DNA of 64,000 nt. Source: Romboutsia maritimum. GTDB taxonomy: Bacteria; Bacillota; Clostridia; Peptostreptococcales; Peptostreptococcaceae. A program made the position numbers and the translations under genes. The notes under the pieces were generated by a model. It ran no database searches. It was not told the DNA's origin and saw nothing but the letters and a program-made list of their open reading frames with translations. Where the stretch lies: positions 62,001-126,000 of the forward strand of contig NZ_NOJZ02000003.1 of the NCBI RefSeq assembly GCF_002251085.2, given 5' to 3'. Shown piece by piece: positions 58,367 to 64,000 of the stretch (the first letter of the stretch is position 1; every line of letters begins with the position of its first letter).

Positions 58367-59446
58367 CTAAAACTGTGCTTCTACTGTCATTTCTTTTCCA
58401 TCTCTATTTATAATTATTTTAACTTTATCTTTAGATGAATAATTATATAAAGCTTTATTTAAATCAGACATCGTTGCTAAATCTCTATCTCCTACTTTTA
58501 CTATAACATCTCCAGATTTTATGCCTGCTTTACTTGCTGCTGTATTATTTATAACCTCTGCTACATAAACTCCTTGTTTTGCTGGTAAATCAGTTCCAGT
58601 TGAAGATTCAAAAGTCGCTAAATCTACACCTTTTATACCTAATGTAACTTTTTCAAAGCTTCCTGATTTTATTATTGATTCTACTATTGGCTTAGCTGTA
58701 TTTATAGGTATTGCAAATCCTAATCCTTCAGCTTGAGAAGCTTTTGCTGTATTTATACCTATAACCTGACCGTTTTGATTTAATAATGGACCACCACTGT
58801 TTCCTGAGTTTATACTTGCATCAGTCTGCATAAGTCCTGACATATTTGCTTGCTCTGTTGTTATTGTTCTATCTAACCCACTTATTATACCTTGAGTAAC
58901 ACTTCTTTGGAAGTCTAATCCTAATGGGTTTCCTATTGCTATAGATATATCACCAGTTCTAACTTTATCACTATCACCAAATTCTGCTGGTGTTAAACCT
59001 TTCTTATCTACTTTTACTATTGCTAAATCTAATTGAGAATCATACCAAAATACTTTTCCTTGTGTCGAAGTCCCATCATTAAATAAGACATTAACACTTG
59101 TTGCTTGCCCATCAGAAACTACATGTGAGTTAGTAAGTATATATCCATTTGAATCTACTATAACCCCTGTCCCTACTCCTTGTGCTTGTGTTGGTATTGC
59201 AAATATATTATTTCTATCTATAGTTGTTGTAGTTATCCCAACTACCGACGGCATTGCTTTCTCCGTTACCGCATGATAAATATTTTGAGTCTTTCCATCA
59301 TCATCTATAACTATTTTTTTAGATTCTTGTTGTGACTTTTCTCCTAATAAATTATTATTAACAACTACTATAGTTAACAAACTACTTAAAATTGAACTAA
59401 TTATAGCAATTACTACCATTAGTCCTATGCCCTTTTTCTTTGACAC
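58367..59446 (-). CDS. htrA: HtrA/DegP-type serine protease with PDZ domain
   Basis: 359 residues, GTG start seven bases after GGAGG. Signal anchor (about 8-30), trypsin-like domain with catalytic His in ILTNSHVV, Asp in LDLAIVKV and Ser in SGNSGGPLL, then one PDZ domain (about 260-359). Extracytoplasmic quality-control protease. Transcribed toward feoB. Confidence 0.96.
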   Translation of the reverse strand: MSKKKGIGLMVVIAIISSILSSLLTIVVVNNNLLGEKSQQESKKIVIDDDGKTQNIYHAVTEKAMPSVVGITTTTIDRNNIFAIPTQAQGVGTGVIVDSNGYILTNSHVVSDGQATSVNVLFNDGTSTQGKVFWYDSQLDLAIVKVDKKGLTPAEFGDSDKVRTGDISIAIGNPLGLDFQRSVTQGIISGLDRTITTEQANMSGLMQTDASINSGNSGGPLLNQNGQVIGINTAKASQAEGLGFAIPINTAKPIVESIIKSGSFEKVTLGIKGVDLATFESSTGTDLPAKQGVYVAEVINNTAASKAGIKSGDVIVKVGDRDLATMSDLNKALYNYSSKDKVKIIINRDGKEMTVEAQF

Positions 59447-59550
59447 CCTAATCCCTCCTAATTAATAACTTACAAATTTTTGTAAACTTGCCTTATTATT
59501 TATTATTTACAATTTTTATCTTTTAATAACCCTAAAATGGTTTTGAAATT

Positions 59551-59595
59551 AAAAAGAAATCATTATAGTTTACTAAACATCTCCTATAATGATTT
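59551..59595 (-). terminator. Terminator after pgi
   Basis: AAATCATTATAG ... CTATAATGATTT; T-run TTTCTTTTT on the minus strand. Confidence 0.82.
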
Positions 59596-59628
59596 CATTA
59601 TAATATTTTAAACTTAATTAAACCTTAA

Positions 59629-60978
59629 CTATTTAAGCCTTTTTTCTAGTTCTTCTTTTTGAATTTCATAACCTGGTTTACCTAATAATGCAAACATATT
59701 CTTTTTATACGCTTCTACTCCTGGTTGATCAAACGGATTAACTCCTAATAAATAACCACTTATTGCACATGATTTTTCAAAGAAATAAACAAGATATCCA
59801 AAATTATACTCATCTAATCTTGGTATGTTTATTATTAAATTAGGTACTTCCCCATCTGTATGAGCAAGCAATGTTCCTTCAAAAGCTTTTTTATTTACAA
59901 AATCCATAGTTTTTCCAGATAAATAGTTTAAACCGTCTAAGTTTGCTTTATCATCTTGTATTGTCATATTTCTTTTAGGCTTTTCTACATTTAAAACTGT
60001 TTCAAATAAAATTCTCCTACCTGATTGAACATATTGACCCATAGAGTGTAAATCTGTTGAAAAATCTAAAGATGCTGGAAAAATTCCTTTATTATCCTTA
60101 CCTTCACTTTCTCCAAATAGTTGTTTCCACCATTCTCCTACATAGTGAAGTTGAGGCTCATAATTTACTAATAATTCTATTTCTTTTCCTTTTCTATCAA
60201 GAATATTTCTTACTGTTGCATACTGATAACTATAATTTTTATTTATATCTTTAGTTTTAAGGTCTTCAGAGGCATCATATGCGCCTTTTATCATTTCATC
60301 TATATCTAATCCTGCCACAGCTATAGGTAACAATCCAACAGGCGTTAAAACGGAGTAACGTCCTCCTACATCATCTGGTATTATAAAAGTTTCATACCCT
60401 TGTTCATCTGCTAATTGTCTAAGTGCTCCTTTTTTAGAATCTGTTGTTGCATAAATTCTTTTAGACGCTTCTTCTTTTCCATATTTATTTTCTATATATT
60501 CTTTAAATATTCTAAATGCTATTGCTGGTTCTGTTGTTGTACCTGATTTAGAAATAACATTTATAGATATATCTTTGCCTTCTATTACATCTAATAAATC
60601 CATTATATATGTAGAACTTATATTATTACCAACAAAATATATTTCTGGTGATTTTCTATCTTCTTTTGATATATTATTTCTAAAAGAATGTCCTGTCATC
60701 TCTATAGCTGCTCTTGCTCCTAAATAAGATCCTCCTATACCTATTACTAATAACACTTCAGAATCAGATTTTATTTTTTGTGCAACTAACTTGATTTTTT
60801 TTAATTCTTCTTTATTATAATTTTTAGGAAGATCAACCCATCCTAAAAAATCATTTCCTAGTCCTGTTTTATTATGTATCATGTCATGGGCTACATTTAT
60901 ATAAGGCTGCATAGCATCAACTTCATACTCATTAATAAATCCAACTGCTTTACTATAGTCGAATTTTATTTTTTCCAT
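59629..60978 (-). CDS. pgi: Glucose-6-phosphate isomerase
   Basis: 449 residues, two SIS domains. Motifs [30 protein letters not shown], and the catalytic-Glu/His region [12 protein letters not shown]. Interconverts glucose- and fructose-6-phosphate. ATG behind AAGAGG. Monocistronic, away from the lower-glycolysis cluster. Confidence 0.98.
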   Translation of the reverse strand: MEKIKFDYSKAVGFINEYEVDAMQPYINVAHDMIHNKTGLGNDFLGWVDLPKNYNKEELKKIKLVAQKIKSDSEVLLVIGIGGSYLGARAAIEMTGHSFRNNISKEDRKSPEIYFVGNNISSTYIMDLLDVIEGKDISINVISKSGTTTEPAIAFRIFKEYIENKYGKEEASKRIYATTDSKKGALRQLADEQGYETFIIPDDVGGRYSVLTPVGLLPIAVAGLDIDEMIKGAYDASEDLKTKDINKNYSYQYATVRNILDRKGKEIELLVNYEPQLHYVGEWWKQLFGESEGKDNKGIFPASLDFSTDLHSMGQYVQSGRRILFETVLNVEKPKRNMTIQDDKANLDGLNYLSGKTMDFVNKKAFEGTLLAHTDGEVPNLIINIPRLDEYNFGYLVYFFEKSCAISGYLLGVNPFDQPGVEAYKKNMFALLGKPGYEIQKEELEKRLK

Positions 60979-61125
60979 AAATTTACCTCTTTTCCTTGAT
61001 AAGTGTATTTAAATTATACCATAAAATCCTAATATATCATCTGTATTATTGTTCAAGATAAACTTACTATATACATTAAAAATTCATTTATATAGTATTA
61101 TTTCAACTTACTTTAACACAAAACA

Positions 61126-61154
61126 AAAACTGCCCTTATGTAAGGACAGTTTTT
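61126..61154 (-). terminator. Terminator after the Na/Pi cotransporter gene
   Basis: AAAACTGCCCTT-ATGT-AAGGACAGTTTT (one mismatch), T-run on the minus strand. Confidence 0.85.
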
Positions 61155-61159
61155 ATTTA

Positions 61160-62788
61160 TTAATTGCTTATTAATCTTTGAGATATAACCTGTTGAGCTA
61201 TATTAACAGCATGATCAGAGATTCTCTCTAAATTAGTTATTATATCTAAATAAATAACTCCGTTATCTATACTACATAAATTATTATTTAATCTATGCAT
61301 ATGATTTGCTCTACAAGATTTTTCCATTATATCAACTTGTTCTTCCATTTTTATTACTTTACAAGCTAAATCTACATTTGAAGTTCTCATAGATTCTAAA
61401 GCATATGTATAAGTAGATATAACTTTGTTATACATATCTTTAAGTTCTGTTTTTCCATCTACAGAGAAATCTACATTTGTTTCAATAGCAATCTTAGCTA
61501 ATTCAGCTATATTCTCAGCATGATCTCCTACTCTTTCAATATCATTTACTGTATTAAATAAAACATCTAAAATTTCTCTTGAATCTTCATTTAAAGGAGC
61601 TTTTGAAAGTTTTAATAAGTAATTTAATATTATTTTTTGTAGTGCATTTATATGTTTTTCTCTTTTTAGTGATTTTTCTATCTTTTCATTTGAACTTTCT
61701 AGAACACCTTCCATTGCTAAGTTTAAACTATCTTTAGCCTTTTCACCCATTCTTAATGTTTCTTTTATGGTATTAGCTAATGCTATTGAAGGCGTTTCTA
61801 TCATTCTATCATCTATATACTTAACAGTCTTAGACTCATCATCATCTTCGTCTGTTGATTTATCTGGAACTAATTTAATAGCAAGTTTTATTACAAATTT
61901 AGTAAATGGTAATAATATTAAAACTGATATTATATTAAATAATGTATGTGTATTTGCTATTTGTCTAGCTACATTACCTGGGTCTCTGCTAGTAACAAAC
62001 GAAACTACTGGCCCATTTAAGAATACTAAGAATATGATTGTTCCTATTATATTAAACAGTAAATGCATCATAGCTGCTCTTTTAGCATTCTTATTTGTAC
62101 CTATACTAGATAATAAAGATGTAACACAAGTACCTATATTTTGTCCATATAGTATTGGTAACGCTGAACTTAAAGGTATAATACCTTCTGATGCTAAAGC
62201 TATCAACATCCCCATTGATGCACTTGAACTTTGTACTATAGCTGTTATACCTAATCCTAATAATAGCCCTAGTAATGGATATGTACCAAATGTAACTAAT
62301 AAATCAGTAAATCCTTGAAAATCCTTTAAAGGTTCTACTGCATCTTTCATAAATTCCATTCCTGTAAATAATATACCGAAACCTATAAGTATTTCTGCTA
62401 TATGTTTTATTTTAGGTTTATTTCCAAATAAGTATAAAACTATACCTATTCCTAATGCTACCGGAGCTAAACCATCTAAATTAAAAGATACCAACTGAGC
62501 AGTTACTGTAGTACCTATATTAGCACCCATTATAACTCCTGCTGCTTGTGGCAAACTCATTATTCCAGCATTTACGAATCCTACAACCATAACTGTAGTT
62601 GCACTTGAACTTTGTATTATTGCTGTTACTAACATACCTACTAATACACCCATTATTATATTACTAGTAAGCAACTCTATTATTTTCTTTAATTTTGTCC
62701 CTGCTGATTTTTCTAAGGCTTCTCCCATAAGGTTCATACCATATAAGAACAGACCTAGTCCTCCCATAAGACTAATTGCAATTTCCAA
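61160..62788 (-). CDS. Na/Pi cotransporter family protein with PhoU-like domain
   Basis: 542 residues from TTG at 62788, eight bases after AAGGAGG. About eight transmembrane helices with two inverted QSSSA repeats (QSSSATTVMVV, QSSSASMGMLI) characteristic of NptA-like transporters. The C-terminal third (about 340-542) is a PhoU-like helical domain with DIERVGDHAENI and LERISDHAVNI. A second, sodium-linked phosphate uptake route beside Pst. Confidence 0.93.
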   Translation of the reverse strand: MEIAISLMGGLGLFLYGMNLMGEALEKSAGTKLKKIIELLTSNIIMGVLVGMLVTAIIQSSSATTVMVVGFVNAGIMSLPQAAGVIMGANIGTTVTAQLVSFNLDGLAPVALGIGIVLYLFGNKPKIKHIAEILIGFGILFTGMEFMKDAVEPLKDFQGFTDLLVTFGTYPLLGLLLGLGITAIVQSSSASMGMLIALASEGIIPLSSALPILYGQNIGTCVTSLLSSIGTNKNAKRAAMMHLLFNIIGTIIFLVFLNGPVVSFVTSRDPGNVARQIANTHTLFNIISVLILLPFTKFVIKLAIKLVPDKSTDEDDDESKTVKYIDDRMIETPSIALANTIKETLRMGEKAKDSLNLAMEGVLESSNEKIEKSLKREKHINALQKIILNYLLKLSKAPLNEDSREILDVLFNTVNDIERVGDHAENIAELAKIAIETNVDFSVDGKTELKDMYNKVISTYTYALESMRTSNVDLACKVIKMEEQVDIMEKSCRANHMHRLNNNLCSIDNGVIYLDIITNLERISDHAVNIAQQVISQRLISN

Positions 62789-62931
62789 ATTAACTTCCTC
62801 CTTAAGAGATAATATCATGTTCGTCTAAAATTTACGCCTATTGTATTTTATCAAACATAAATAAAATTTAGTGTTAAATGTATGTTAAATATTATAAATA
62901 CGTTAAGATTTAGTTAATTTTTAAAAATCAC

Positions 62932-64000
62932 TTATTTTTTATTTGAATATTTTTGAATTATCTTTTCTGCACATTTTATACCATCAACAGCAGCAGTTAC
63001 TATTCCACCTGCATATCCTGCACCTTCACCACAAGGATATAAATTCTTTGTATTAATAGATTCTAAAGTGTTTTCATCTCTAACAATTCTTATTGGTGCA
63101 GAAGATCTAGTTTCAACGCCAGTTAAAACTGCATCATGCATAGCAAACCCATGTAATTTTTTATCAAGAGAAACTAATGCTTCTTTCATTGTTCTTGTTA
63201 CAAAATCAGGTAAGCATTCTCTTAAATCAACAAATTCATATCCTGGTTTATAAGAAGGTTCTACACTTCCTAAGCTTGTACTTATTTTATCATTTAAAAA
63301 ATCCCCTACTAATTGAACTGGAGCGTTATAATTTTTACCACCTAGTTCAAAAGCTAATTTTTCATATTTTTCTTGGAAGTAAACTCCTGCTAAAGGGTCG
63401 TTCCCTTCAAAATCTTCTGGAGTTACGTTAACTAAAAATGCACTATTTGCATTAACTTGATCTCTTGCATGTTCACTCATTCCATTAGTTACTACCTCAA
63501 ATTCATTAGATGCTGAAGCAATTACAGAACCTCCTGGACACATACAGAAACTATATGCAGTTCTTGAATTTGATGTATGCTCAATCAATCTATAATCTGC
63601 AGCACCTAATCGTGGATGATTATAAAATTCCTTATATTGAACTTTATTTATCAACTCTTGAGGATGCTCTATTCTAGCTCCTATTGCAAAAGGTTTTTGT
63701 ATTATTCTAACCCCTCTACTATTAAGCATTTTATAAGTATCGCGAGCACTATGTCCTATAGCTAAAATAACTGTATCTGCACATATTACTTCTTCTTCAT
63801 TTATCACTACTGATTTAATTTCATTATTTTCAATTACTACATCTGTAACCTTAGAATCAAATTTAACTTCTCCTCCAAGTCTTACTATCTCTTTTCTAAT
63901 ATTTTTAACTACATTTTTTAATATATCTGTTCCTACATGTGGTTTATATGAATATAAAATTTCATCTGGAGATCCAAAGTTTACAAGTTCTTCTAATACC
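62932..64000 (-). CDS. FAD-dependent dehydrogenase (COG2509-like), partial
   Basis: C-terminal about 355 residues; the gene continues past the right edge, so the N-terminal FAD-binding GxGxxG is not in view. Visible features: PHVGTDILKNVVKNIRKEI, VILAIGHSARDTYKML, CMCPGGSVIASASNEF and the second dinucleotide motif GEGAGYAGGIVTAAVDG near the end. Predicted cytoplasmic NAD(P)/FAD-dependent oxidoreductase, function unknown. The start is not in the window; any ATG/GTG inside it is not the true start. Confidence 0.9.
   Translation of the reverse strand, partial: VLEELVNFGSPDEILYSYKPHVGTDILKNVVKNIRKEIVRLGGEVKFDSKVTDVVIENNEIKSVVINEEEVICADTVILAIGHSARDTYKMLNSRGVRIIQKPFAIGARIEHPQELINKVQYKEFYNHPRLGAADYRLIEHTSNSRTAYSFCMCPGGSVIASASNEFEVVTNGMSEHARDQVNANSAFLVNVTPEDFEGNDPLAGVYFQEKYEKLAFELGGKNYNAPVQLVGDFLNDKISTSLGSVEPSYKPGYEFVDLRECLPDFVTRTMKEALVSLDKKLHGFAMHDAVLTGVETRSSAPIRIVRDENTLESINTKNLYPCGEGAGYAGGIVTAAVDGIKCAEKIIQKYSNKK

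Overview
The window is a low-GC, gene-dense, spore-former chromosome segment of the Peptostreptococcaceae type (Clostridioides / Paraclostridium / Romboutsia relatives). This is inferred from AT-rich codon use, spore genes (alpha/beta-type SASPs, a Spo0E-like phosphatase, a PdaB-like deacetylase), the gene order rpoN-cggR-gapA-pgk-tpiA-gpmI-eno-secG-rnr-smpB-ssrA, and a sigma-54-driven cysteine desulfidase locus as known from C. difficile. The species cannot be fixed from sequence alone. Almost everything is ordinary core genome; accessory material is concentrated in about 1.1-4.2 kb.

Layout. 0-1.1 kb: start of an ABC ATPase gene (runs off the left edge) behind a membrane-anchored protein. 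1.2-4.2 kb: small zinc-ribbon and hypothetical genes, a dead IS91-family transposase, and a LytTR regulator / DUF3021 membrane protein pair lying between ssrA and a decayed second copy of the ssrA 3' end, which looks like an att-type scar. 4.2-18.6 kb: tmRNA, smpB, rnr, an inserted AEC transporter, secG, then the glycolytic genes with their repressor CggR and rpoN, all leftward except the transporter. 18.7-23.1 kb: hslO, a methyltransferase, a divergent SASP, an M20 amidohydrolase and L-serine dehydratase. 23.4-26.9 kb: rightward lysine/DAP operon asd-dapA-dapB-dapH. 27-32.2 kb: VOC protein, hpt, the cysteine desulfidase gene with its sigma-54 activator and a previously unlisted 45-aa membrane protein, and a methyltransferase. 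32.3-38.8 kb: SSB-like protein, PdaB-like deacetylase, SASP, DUF4364, beta-propeller, TSCPD protein, folC, YczE-like membrane protein. 38.9-46 kb: valS with its T-box leader, a second NodB deacetylase, an ArAE exporter and glutamate dehydrogenase. 46-50.6 kb: pstS-pstC-pstA-pstB-phoU. 50.7-56 kb: pepF, degV, mgtC, mscS, spo0E-like and Gx transporter genes. 56-58.3 kb: feoA-feoB with a promoter and Fur-like box. 58.3-64 kb: htrA, pgi, a Na/Pi cotransporter and a partial FAD-dependent dehydrogenase.

Regulatory logic readable from the sequence. CggR probably roadblocks its own operon (promoter followed by GGGAC operator repeats). RpoN, the activator CdsR and a perfect -24/-12 promoter in front of the desulfidase gene are all present. 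The pst genes carry PhoP-like TTAACA repeats over a TATAAT -10. ValS is under T-box control. Many genes start with TTG or GTG behind strong Shine-Dalgarno sequences.

Most interesting for follow-up: the ssrA-end duplication with its LytTR/DUF3021 cargo, the small membrane protein coupled to CdsR, repeats that are both the cdsR terminator and a candidate activator site, a SASP gene whose ribosome-binding site lies inside a terminator-like hairpin, and two long stepped hairpins behind rnr and eno. No CRISPR array, prophage or defence island was seen.
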